Source: Bimastos eiseni
Taxonomy: Eukaryota; Annelida; Clitellata; Crassiclitellata; Lumbricidae
Assembly: GCA_959347315.1 (NCBI GenBank)
Contig: OY365809.1
Span: 6,736,853 to 6,800,852 of the forward strand
Reading direction: 5' to 3'
Length of the DNA: 64,000 nt
This document shows, piece after piece, positions 14,001-25,300 of the stretch (its first letter is position 1; each line of letters starts with the position of its first letter). The translations under genes were made by a program, and so were the position numbers. The notes beneath the pieces were generated by a model that had not been told where the DNA came from, did no database searches, and saw only the letters and a program-made list of their open reading frames with translations.

Positions 14001-16973
14001 TGTTTTCGTCCATGGCGGCTTCTTCCTCTATGTGTAGCAACGAGCAATCAAATTCTTCCATGGATCTACAACAATAAGACCTATCTTATAGTATACAGTC
14101 TCAAATACTCAAGGACATCTATGAGGAATAATTTGCACAGGAATTAAATATCACAATATTAAATTTTAGATCTAAATTATAGATAAATAGCGAAGAGCAT
14201 TTCCTTAAACTAATCTAAGAGGCAGTAATTGGTGTGAAGTGTCTGTGACTTCATATCTTAGCCTCAGCATATGAGAGCGAGTGACAAATTCTCTCCCTCG
14301 CCGTATTATCCTTCCACCGACAATGTACGAGCAATGTACTCATCACAGCTCAGTTGGTAAAATGGCACACGTGGAGCAGAAATCTCGATGCAAATCTCTT
14401 CACTAGAGAAGATTTGAATCTCTAATCTCTCTCTTAACAATCCAGCACACATCCCACAACACAATCGAGCCCACCCACACATAAACAATATTTTATAAAT
14501 GAATTAGCCGCTTAGTCCAGCATGAGAATTGTCTTTATATTTTGGACAAAACGTGTGACTATTCAGCCAGTCACCGTTATGTTAAGTGCAAATTGTAATC
14601 TCAAATGTAAACAAAGCCCCAGGTGCTCCTCATACCAGAACACCACTGGAGCATTTCAGATTTCTGAAAAATAATTTTTTGCTTTTCTCAGGAAAATCAT
14701 AGAAACATATGCAGTTCAAGTCAAACCTTTATCATGATCCTCGATAATGGAACCACGGTAGATCAATGTGTTGTTGTTTTGGCTAGCACAACACAAATCG
14801 GTCATTTTGCTTGCTTGTCATGATGATCCAGCGACTCGTTTGCCATATTGTTCCATGCACGCACGTGACCATATCGTCTGGAGCACACTGGCTACTGCCA
14901 TTATTCAGCTTACTTTGACATCTACAATAAACGGTATATATATAATATTATTTAGTTCTATCTATGAAATTCATTTCAGTATTATTTTTATCAAAGGCAT
15001 TCAACAAAAATATAAAGCCAATAATAGAAGCCCTGCATTCAAAACAAACAGCAATTTATAAGATTTATTAGCCAGTAGATTGAAATTATCATATCGAGAA
15101 GAATCCTGATAAAAAATAAATTGAAATTACAATGCAATAGTTATTTCATCTCATAAAGCAAATCAATAGTTAATAAACTTAACATAGCACAATAAGGTGA
15201 ACAATAGATGAGGCAGTGCAAGAGACGAAATTACACAACTTTAACAGTTATGCCTGAAGATTTAAAAAGTCAACCGAGGCAGTTACTGCATTAATGCTTT
15301 AAACCAAAAATTATGCTGGAAGACTTATAAACACGAGCTCAGTGAGAAGCAGGTTTAAGCCTAATAGCAATTGCCTGAATACTTTAAAAGATGTCTCAAT
15401 TAGAACAGCGTTTAAACTTAACAATTATGCTAATAGACAAGGATCCTGTGAAGCACAAAAGCATTAAAAAATAATCAAGGCCTACCTGAACACGGCGGCA
15501 TTCTAATAGTCGACCGTATTGGCATCCATTACGATCTCACTAGATGTTCTTATCATGGTCATCTGAATTGTCGTTGATGACTCTTAACATAACCACTATC
15601 ATTGCGTTCGTGGTTAAACATAATCTTGCAACAATTCGTGCACATTTAGCATTTTATCAAATTTGCAAAAATATCCTCCATTCCCAGAATCAATAATGTA
15701 TGAATCAACACACTAGAATGCATTTTGTATGATTGCGCTGTATAAAGAGACTGGGTCACGCTACTGCACATGCACGAAGCTAACCTCAAAACTATCGGCC
15801 AACCGCAGTGCAAGATTATGTCACGTGATTAAATCACGTGCCCGGTTGCTAAGCTTGTAACGGTTATTGTTTACGATAGGTGTACTCGTTCTGGTCAATC
15901 TGCAGGCATAATAAATATTCGAAGGTCATAAGTTACTAATAGAATGGAAAAAGGAGATATTCTACTTCAAAACGAGACCAGGCAGGCGGGAAATCTCGGC
16001 CCATAACCTAATTAAATATGACAACAAAGATAGCGAAATCTGAATCTAAATTATGATTTTCTGTCTCGCAACATTATAGGGCTCTTGGTAAAATGCTTTT
16101 TTGAAACATTTAAGAAAGTCTAAACAAAAGTTTTATATATTAGTTGTATTAAATATATATTTTTGTAATCGTTTCCGCATTAATATCAATTACGAACGGT
16201 TGGAGGTTTCCCTTCATTTTTGGTCATTTTAAGCCTGATTGCATCCAGCGACAAGCGACTGCTTTGGTAAAAATTTTCCACATATACTGGTACAAGAAAT
16301 TAAGGCCCTCAGACAAGCATATATAGGTCAATCAAACATTATCACAGATTTCTGGATAAAACAGAAAAAGCAAACGATTTATCAATCAATCATCCAATCA
16401 GTTCTGTAGAAGAAAGTGAATGGCATTCACCTCAATGAATTGTATTCCAGTGCTTGATCCATCATACTAAGAGCAAGATAGTTGCCTTCAATTAAATTAA
16501 TCCAAACAATGCTACAATGGACTAGTTCACTTCAAATTAAACCCCAACATGAGAAATTGGTCAAAGTGAGAACAGGACAAATAATGACAATCCACGAAAG
16601 TAATTCTTGATATCAATGGTAATGATAATTGTAAAAAACATATAGATAGAAACTAACCATATAAGCATTCTGTGTAAGCAATGATTAATATTAAAACAGC
16701 GATGAATAACATAAAAGTTTATAATGAACATCTTCTTTGAATTGATAAGCACAATTTAATGAATTATTGTCACTTTTACGCACCATTTGTAAACATGGCC
16801 TTCAAGTAGGGACTGCAACCAGCCAGTACTACACGATGTGCATGAAACTCATGAGACCCAATGCAAAGAACAACATCGCAAAGGACATGGTTGTCACGCA
16901 GTTCAGACATAACCTGGAGAGCCTGTGATGCATGATTTGCAAAGGTGAAGGATCGAGACTCAACCGGAATCAT
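8031..16973 (-). CDS. Kelch-like BTB-BACK-Kelch protein (eight exons, complete)
   Basis: Probable substrate adaptor of a Cullin-3 ubiquitin ligase, inferred from domain order. Exons in transcript order (complement): 16784-16973, 12748-12963, 12076-12233, 11103-11450, 10295-10523, 9619-9759, 8670-8862, 8031-8253. They sum to 1698 nt with all phases matching: 565 codons plus TGA. The BTB domain lies at about residues 15-130 (LCDVVLCIGSHEFHAH, AMFTNGMLESEK), BACK at about 135-270 (NCLGIQSFADMYSC), and six kelch repeats at 274-565 (e.g. VFVLGGRN, IYAVGGE, IYAIGG, IYIAGG, IYIIGGFDG). The length is normal for the family. The ATG directly follows an acceptor-like TTGTAG, so a 5' UTR exon probably lies upstream. 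The intron after 9619 has a GC donor. Insertions in kelch blade 2 (ADSQEETEYL) resemble KLHL28-like members, but I cannot assign an orthologue. KEAP1 is unlikely. Confidence 0.92.
8339..8555. repeat. Possible non-autonomous hAT fragment
   Basis: Begins CAGCGCTTCTCAATCTTTTT, which resembles the hAT/Charlie-type terminus CAGTG(G)TTCTCAACC that also starts the element at 40135. No matching inverted end or target duplication was found, so this is a truncated copy at best. It lies in the last intron of the kelch-like gene. Confidence 0.3.
9046..9088. repeat. (TA)n microsatellite
   Basis: Alternating TA with CATACATA interruptions in a kelch-like gene intron. Confidence 0.85.
9105..9225 (-). repeat. 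Possible tRNA-derived SINE fragment
   Basis: The minus strand shows an A-box-like TTAATGGATAACACATTGG and, about 30 bp on, GAGTTCGCTTCCC as a B-box-like segment. No second copy is seen in the window, so confidence is low. Confidence 0.3.
12365..12610. repeat. Degenerate short tandem repeat (TAGCTTATCATC / TATCACCTAGCC)
   Basis: Repeated variants of TAGCCTATCA, TAGCTTATCATC and TATCACCTAGCC at roughly 15-20 bp spacing, in intron 2 of the kelch-like gene. It keeps one plus-strand frame open by chance. No gene is inferred. Confidence 0.5.
13855..13953 (+). repeat. ~100-bp dispersed repeat (CGTCGCCCTCCT family), copy 1
   Basis: Contains TCGTCGCCCTCCTGCTTTA, then CCAGGCTTGAGACTGGCAC and GCCAGAG. 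Shared order and sequence with 38367-38482 (minus), 61487-61595 and 61745-61842. No coding frame or tRNA head. Class unknown. Confidence 0.7.
14335..14425 (+). repeat. Possible tRNA-like SINE head
   Basis: AGCTCAGTTGGTAAAATGGC matches a tRNA D-arm/A-box, and AGATTTGAATCTC about 45 bp later matches a B box. The stems are poor and the spacing long, so this is a tRNA-like repeat and not a tRNA gene. Confidence 0.4.
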
Positions 16974-18829
16974 CTACAACCAAAATTCACTTCAAATTTG
17001 ACGTGTGATTTCAGTTTGATGTTTATATCTGAAACTATATATGGTTTCGTGGAAATCACCTTGAACCCGCGCATAATATTCATTTTACGATAGGAGGAAA
17101 ACAGAAACACTATACAGATTTTCTAACGATGGAACTCATTTGCAGTCAAAATCGTTCGATCGCGCAATTGTTTACGTTGAAGACATGATTTATTTCCCAC
17201 GTATTATAGATAATGCTCCTCCAATCGCGAATCCCGCATACCGTACGTCTCTCGAAGAGCCTTCTTTACTCTCAAGCAAAAACATGATGCCAAGTTCGAA
17301 AGTAAAATCATACTCGAAACTGGGCAAATTTCTACAGAAGGTATAACGCTACTACGGATGCTGCATGGACAGTTTTGGAAAATGGGCGCTTGACGTTTGA
17401 TTGATATGGCATTAAAGTAAGCATGTGTTCACTCTTTATGCAATGACAAAACTAACAGTCAAACTGAGGCAAAGTTTCGCTTTTTTATTTATTTACCGTT
17501 AATTAATTGAGTGGACATTTAAGTTCTCTTAGTTCTTCTCGTCCAACACTCGCGAGAGCAAGCGCGAGATGTAAACAAGCCAATTTTGTAGGTAAGTAGA
17601 GCTCCGGCTGTGTTCGCGAGCGTCAAAATCATAACATAAGTTACATAACATAACATAACAAGGGTTTCAAGTGGTTCATAAGACGTCTAGTCTGTGTTAA
17701 AACCACTGTTATTTGGCCTGGATAAGTTTAATAACCACCATCAAAATCCGTCCATAATCATACTCCGCATTTCTGAAGCATCCAATTAGCTCAACATTTT
17801 GTTGTGACCAACTCATTCTTATCACTTGTACGCCTACTCAATATGAGTACAGAATTCTAACAGAATTAGACAAGGTCTTGCTCGATTTCGAGTAAAAATT
17901 CACAAGGGTATGCAAATGAGCCCGTGAATTAGCTGGGCAATGCGTTTGACCTTTGAGCGGTGCTTTAGAAGTTTTGAGATAACGATTTATTCAAGACTCT
18001 TCTAGTCTGTCTTGCAGGTTTAGACTACGTAGGTCAATACGATTATTGCCTATCCTGCATTAGATAAGCAGCGGACAGGCCACAACTTGCTCGCAAGGCT
18101 AGATAGAATTCATTGATAACTTCATTTAACCAATTCCTGGATTGTATACAATGTATTGGCCCCTAATAATAGAACGCTTAAAGTTCGCTTCAGTTTATTT
18201 ATGACATTTTTATTATGGTGGTTTTTAATTAAGCACAATAGGCCTATGAAAGTCTTAACGCAGCGTTCTAGTGTCCAATCGTCCAGCAATTAATGATAGG
18301 CCTATGATGTGTTGATCAAACAAAGCGCCGCTGTCGGCTGGTCGGTTTAGGTCAGTACTCAGTATCGCTGAGGATGCATGTAGGCCTAGTGCTTGGCCTG
18401 TTAGACCGAACCTTAGATCTGCGGTCTACTCAAAGGTAAAAAGGTTTGATCCACCATCCCTGGAATAAGTTACAACGGAAACGTATAGATTGGAAGCATA
18501 TTCTGCATCGATGCTCTTTCGGTTGTATTGCGCCCTGTAGCAGGCTGTAGGCCTACATTGAACTGCACAGATTATTTACCGTAGCGCAATCCGAGGCTCT
18601 GGGACTTAGGCTTGTAGAGCAGTTAGTGCCGGTGCCAAGGGTCCTGGCAGCTATAGTAGTCTATGAGATGTCGTTGTAAATACAGGCTAGAGCGTCTTGC
18701 TTACAGTCGTAATCGCGCCTGCAGACATAATAATATTGTGATGCGATTATATCCTTTCTCACTCACTCTCACCACAGCTACACTTTACCATTTGGTGAGA
18801 CATCTTACGAGTTGCAAACGATATGCAAA

Positions 18830-18897
<68 letters not shown>

Positions 18898-19313
18898 TCA
18901 ATGCGAAGGGGTAAAAGGCTCATCCACTACAAAGCAAATTCCAAGCCTTGCGTTGCTATAGCCATATCAGTTGATCGTCTCCGTCCGTTAAGAACCCAGC
19001 CTACGTAGGCCTACTTGAAGGGGTACATAGGGCATGTAATGGTATACATCGACTACGTGCGAGATGCAAAGTATTCGTCGTACAGCTTCAGTTGGGTGCA
19101 AAGTGTTCGCTAGATCCAATAAACGTGAGCTACTCAATTTGGCATTGCTTAAAACTTCGGCTGTTCTTTGCCCTCATCATATGTGCGTTGCCCCTCGAGG
19201 TCCAGGCCATGTGGTCTACATAAGCCCTGTCCTCCGTAAATGCCGCGTACTATGTTCGTTGTTACTGCTCTACCTCTGAGCAACTTCTAAGTTCTAAATC
19301 GCCTCTATTCAAC
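16974..19313. other. Divergent intergenic region, kelch-like (-) and UROC1 (+)
   Basis: The two flanking genes are transcribed away from each other, so their promoters should lie here. Around 17540-17630 the sequence is CpG-rich and includes CTCGCGAGAG, close to the TCTCGCGAGA core-promoter motif known in metazoans. A long pure (TA)n tract lies at 18831-18892. Several TAGGCCTA palindromes occur. No coding exon is recognised; a 5' UTR exon of the kelch-like gene is expected but not locatable. Confidence 0.5.
18831..18892. repeat. (TA)31 microsatellite
   Basis: Uninterrupted TA repeat of about 62 bp, some 420 bp upstream of the UROC1 start codon. Confidence 0.97.
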
Positions 19314-22300
19314 ATGTCGTCTGAATCCATCGTTCGAGACATAGCGAGGCTGTGCATTGACTGGCCCCTCGGTCGTCTGCCCGATCGCAGACCCAGGGAC
19401 GAACACCTGCCACATGCTCCCAATCGCAACCCGAAACTAACGGACGCGGAGAAACAGGTTGGAACACCTATGACCTACTGATAGTTGTAGTAACACTGTG
19501 TGGCTCTATACATTATGTAAAATCAGCTGGAATAACACAAGTATTATAAGATTGATTGCACGCAAATTCTGATGAGCAGGACGTTGAAAAGCAAGAGGAA
19601 AGTAAAAAGACGTACGTTATTAGACGATCGAGGAGTTGGTGAGGTGGAGGAAAGAGGACTGAATAAGGGTTAAACCTTGGCCAGTAGACTACAGGCCTAC
19701 TCTGTAATAACTTCCTTACTTAGACTTAGTTCCTCCCGTTCCTCCTGGAACATTGGTCGACAAGAGCTCTCCAACCCGTACGATCTTTGGCAGTCTCCTG
19801 CGCGTCTTCTCTGTCCGACATAGCTATGGTGATAAAATAAAATCATAAAGAAGGGAATTCGGAATTTATTAAACTAAGTTCCTCAATGACAGAGTTGAAG
19901 AGAGTGGAAAATAATCCCAAGAGGTCGAATATATGGAGGATCGATTGACTGGAATTCAAGAAGCTTTCAGATCTACAAAGTTTTCTACAATTGTTATGAA
20001 TCCGTTTACAAGCCTGCATTAAGTAGTCCTTGAAATTTATTACGTGTGACTCTTTTGCGCTTTTTGAAACGTTTGACATGAATCATTGACTTTGCAATAG
20101 ACTTATTCATCTGTCATATAGGTCCTAAGTAGCAGTTGAAGAGTACATGCGGTTTCTATTTGAACTTCGCCTCTATGCCCTATACAAGTAGGTTTCAGCG
20201 AGCGTCGGTATGTATACTCTTAATGACAGTGAAGCTGAACCGAACACGTGTGTTCGGTTCAGCTTCAGTGCCAAGCCAGTTGCCGCGAAGGTACTCAGAG
20301 GATCATATTTCCTTCGATCATAGGCCTAGATAGGTCTACGCTGCATCTAAGATGTTCAGAAAGTTTCATTGACTATCATGGCAAGGACACCACCGTCACA
20401 ACACACGTAGATAGCTACGTTTCTGTATGGATGGGCAATAACGACATCAAAATTGTGTAGGCGTAGGCCTACAAGTGGCTGTTTGTCTTTCGATTTTTAG
20501 CACAAACAGTTGTTTACTTTTAACTGCTTATTTTTCCAGCTATTTTAACTGGTAATTTTTATGTTGGTTTCATGTATTTATATTATATTTATCTGTTAGT
20601 TTTTAGCTGTTTATTTTATCTGTTTTTTTTAGCTGGCTGTGTCCAATGCGCTGCGCTATTTTCCATCTGAGTTCCATGAGACGCTGGGACCGGAATTCGC
20701 AGAGGAACTGAATTCATACGGACACATCTATATGTATCGTCTGATTCCAGACTTCCCACTCAGGTTGCAGTCGAATGATAATAAATTAATAATGATAAAA
20801 ATTAACATAATAATCTTACATATCATTGGCACCGTTCGGCACAGTGGCCGATTGGTTAGAGCAGTCGGCCCGTAGCACTCAGTGTGCACTGAGTGAGCAG
20901 GTTCGACCCTCGTCCGAGGCGTCAGTCACTGTGTAATGACCCTGAGCAAGTCCTTCGCGCACAGTAATTAGCCTATTGCCCTGCAGTACAACTGCGGTTG
21001 CGCCGTCGAGGCGTGTCTGTGCACTTCTGAGCCAAAAAATGTTGGAAGAAGGGCGGTATCAAATTTCAGAATAAAGGAAACAAAATAAATAAATATTATC
21101 ATTGTTCTTATTTTATTGTAATTATTATTATTATTATTATTATAATCCTTGGTGATGTGTGTCTATGCAGAGCCTATCCAATCAGCGTCTATCCAGCCAA
21201 ATGCCCTCCAGCGGCGGCCATCATGTGCATGGTAATGAACAATCTCGATCACCAGGTGGCGCAGTATCCGCACGAACTCGTCACTTACGGCGGCAATGGG
21301 CAGGTCTTCAGCAACTGGGCTCAGGTACTAAGGAGAGTGGGTTGGGTGTCAGCTATACTCTGTTTATTTTTTAGTCATTGAAAGAAGATGCCGGAACGTC
21401 GTTCTGGAGTGTTCCGCCCGAATAGAAGCACTGAATAACATAATTTCGAAACTATGAATAATTTGACATTATTTCCTGAATTGTTGTTTGCTGTGAATAG
21501 TTTCGTCTGACGATGCATTACTTGTCAGAGATGACCACTGGTCAGACGCTGGTCATCTACTCTGGTCATCCACTCGGACTCTTTCCAAGTCACGATGAGG
21601 CGCCAAGAGTCGTCATCACTAACGGAATGGTCAGCCAAACCCTTTATACTAGGGGTGCAAAAAGCCAAGAGTTATTAAAAATCAAAAGTTGGTTTTATAT
21701 TTTTGGGGGTTTTTTGGTTTTATTTGGCTTTTTGGTTTTTAGTTTTCCTTTGGATCTTGTCATAACAGCTTTGTTATAAAAAGCATCAAACAGAGCATGA
21801 AAAAGAGCTCCAACTTGTTTATATTATTGATTTAGCTTGATTTCCGACTGAATAACACACAATTACCAATATAGTTGTAATATTAGTAAATTTAAAAAAT
21901 ATATATTTAAAAAAAACAAAAAAATTGCCTTTTTGGTTTTTTGGTTTTTTGTAAAAACCAGTTACACCAAACAACCAAAAAACCAACATGTTTGCAGCCC
22001 TGCTTTATACTCATCGTCGCTAAATTATGTATGTATATATGCGTCTAATTATGAAACAGTTATTGCAGTATAAGGAGAAAAGAAGAGCAGTCCCATTTGA
22101 GTTAGACATGAAGCAGCCAAGGGTATGTTTATTTTCAATTCTGAACATCTTAACTGGCGGTTGGTCAGTTCTATCCCCACTCAGTCTCATCTTCCCACCA
22201 ACAGTGGCGTAGCGAGGCAAGGTGCCGCCTGGGGCGAAGGTACAAAATGCCGCCCCTGTCTTATATTTCCATCACTTTATTCTTGTGCATATCCCGTGAT

Positions 22301-25300
22301 ATGCACAAATGGGGGAGATAAACATGTTTTGAATGTTCTTATTATATAAATTACGATTATTCTGTTCAGTATTAAATTCATTATAGGCCATATACAGCTA
22401 GTGACAGCATCGGCAATAGCATGCACATTGCGCTGTCAGAATTAAAACTGTTTGACTAATTAAAAATGCGCTATCATTTGATATAAAAATAAGAAAATAG
22501 AATAAGATAGCATTAATTAAGTAATAAACTACTTATAAAGCAAATAAAAAAGCAGGCCTCACAATAAAGTTACTAAACGTCTTGCACGCTAGATCGACAA
22601 TTATAAGTTCACACAAAATTGAAATTAAGCAGTAAAAAATTTATTATTTATCTCTACTTATTGAAAAGAAAGTCCTAAATAATATCAGTTAACCATGCTG
22701 AGAGCCTGGGACCATGGTAAGTCTGGCGGCTGGTGACACCAGTAACTGGTTATTTAGTATACAGATTACGGATACGGTACGGCTTCATACCTTCATTCCC
22801 TCTAAACTAAAATATTAAACTGCATGGCTATAGGCTGTAGGCACTTGGCACTGGGCAGTCTTACTTCCTGGATATTTTCGCTACTAAACGCAGTCAATAC
22901 AATCTATTAAACGTACAAAAGTAAAAAAGATATAAAATAAATGAATATTTTTTAGTTGTAGGGGCCTAACTATAGTTAGTGTAAACATATTTGGCTGGTA
23001 AGTTGAAATAAAGTCTGGATGAAAATAAAAATTTAAAGAAAACCCAGTTTGTATTATATTAATCGAAAGAGGATGCAAGTTAATTTAATTTCGCCAGTAT
23101 ACTTTCGCACCCATCGAATGAAATAAATTTAGCAATAATAATAATGTCTAAACTCTCTTTTGCGCCAAGTCTATATCCGACACAAGAAGCTGCCTAGCGC
23201 GCCAAATTTTAGGGCGCCGAATTTTAGGTATAATACGGTTATGTTTTCAGGAACAAAATTTTATGATGATATAAAAAGAAATTCATAAATTAGTTATTAA
23301 AAACTGGTTTTAGGCTAATTCCAATTCCAAGAACGATATTCTATTGAATCTCCCTCCCTTTCCCTAATTTTCCTTTTCCAGAATCGTCTATACATTTTAA
23401 GAAGAAACATTTCTATGTGCCCCGTGCAGTGTGTGTTTGACCCCATATTTTCTCACATCTTACTGTTTATTCAACGGGAGTGGGGCGCTCTTATAATAGA
23501 TTACTCCGAAAGGGCGCCAAATTACCCGAGGACTGCTCTGATGTCTAAAAACGTTAGGTGCAATTCGATCATGTCGATGGTACTTTGGTAGGCTATATCG
23601 TGCATGTTAGTTTAAGTCAAGAAAAGTTAAAACGCATTGTGCCAGTTTTAGACAAGAGCAACAAAAATCTTGAAGAATGCAACTTATACAACAATAATTT
23701 TATTTGTTTATTTTTTTAACAAAAATGCCGCCCCTACCTAGGACAAGTGCGGCCTGGGGCGGTTTGCCCCACTCGCCCCCCTTCGCTACGCCACTGCCCA
23801 CCAACAGAGTATGTATACGGTTAGTGTACGTATCATAGTCGAGTTGAGTATAGCTAAGATGGAATAGAAATCTTTGAACAAATTCTGCCCTAGTTGGGAT
23901 TTTAAGCACCGACCTCTCGAGTAACAGTCCAGTACCCAACCCAAGAAGAGTCATTATAGGAGTCTCAAATATCTCGAGTAGTTGAATGACGATGTAATCG
24001 TTAGCCTCTTAGTTCGATGTGTGATCTGCAAGGAGTCAAGATGAGTTGTATCAGCACTACAGCAGTCGCAATATTTTCAGGTCATTCCGAATTACTCGTC
24101 ACGTGAGATGTACGAAAGACTCTTTGCTCTAGGAGTGACAATGTGAGTCTCAACAACAACAATTTAGTATTACTACTACAATGATGACGATAGTGACGAT
24201 GACCAGGAAAATAGCAAAAACAACAATAAAAGTTATGATATCGATGATGATTTTGATGTTTCGTGCACAATTGCACATTAGTTTAGAGGAAGAAGACTTC
24301 CTTGACCTGAAGTGACCTCATAGTAACGATTATTGAATGAGTGGAGTCATTGGTACGTTGTAGGTACGGGCAGATGACAGCCGGAAGCTATTGCTACATT
24401 GGTCCACAAGGCATTGTACACGGAACCACAGTGAGTGGCGCTCTATGAATCTAGCACACATATATATATATATATATATGTGTATATACAGATATACTTG
24501 TAGATGCATTCAAGAATGAATACATAAATAAATATATTGACCAACACACATACAGACATGATAAACAATTATGCATATATTTTTATTTATGCATTAAATT
24601 GCATTCATGTGTAAATAAATATATATGCCCGAAAGCCATGTAATAATAATTTATGACAAATTTTGAGGCTTTGAACATGGTTGATTATGCATACATGCTT
24701 GCATAGGCCTGCATAAGCATGTGAACATATGCGCACCTGCATGCATTCATGTATGCATTCATGCACATATAATAAGGATTTGATTCGCTTGTTTGAAATA
24801 AGATTGTTGTTAAAACTGGTGATGATTGGTCGTTCATTGCAGTTGACAATTTTGAACGCAGGAAGAAAATATCTCGGACTCGAAGATCTCTCTGGAAAGG
24901 TTTCGTGAATTTGTTGACGTTAACCTATTTATTTGATTCATATTATTCGGTTTAAATATAATTAATTATTTTTGCTACAAGCTGTTATTAGCGTTGGGTG
25001 AACATTCATTTCCGGTCTTGGTCACAGTTTAAATCGAATTTCTGGCGATCCGATAGAAACTATGCATCTATTCCAACGCCTATCGAAAATATTATTGTTC
25101 AACGTTTCAAAGCCGTGCAGAGACACAGCAAAGAAGCAATTTGAGCAGATTTAGTTATTGGGTGGTTATCCGTTGGATATGATCGCCAGTGTTGGGCACG
25201 AAACACAAGACATTGGCTGAGACCAAGACCGAGACCGATGGTCCGAGACCAAGACCGATACACTTTTTTATAAACAATTCAATTTATTAAGACGTTAAAA

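Larger units (their letters stand above)
12964..16783 (-). other. First coding intron of the kelch-like gene (3.8 kb)
   Basis: Separates the two BTB-encoding exons. It holds a copy of the roughly 100-bp dispersed repeat (13855-13953) and a SINE-like segment (14335-14425). Open stretches at 13105-13515 and 13575-14077 show no recognisable protein. Confidence 0.6.

Noticed and set aside
8031..16973. Kelch gene as KEAP1
   Set aside because: The BTB start is similar, but kelch blade 2 has an acidic insertion and the intervening region lacks KEAP1-specific sequence. No subfamily can be assigned safely.
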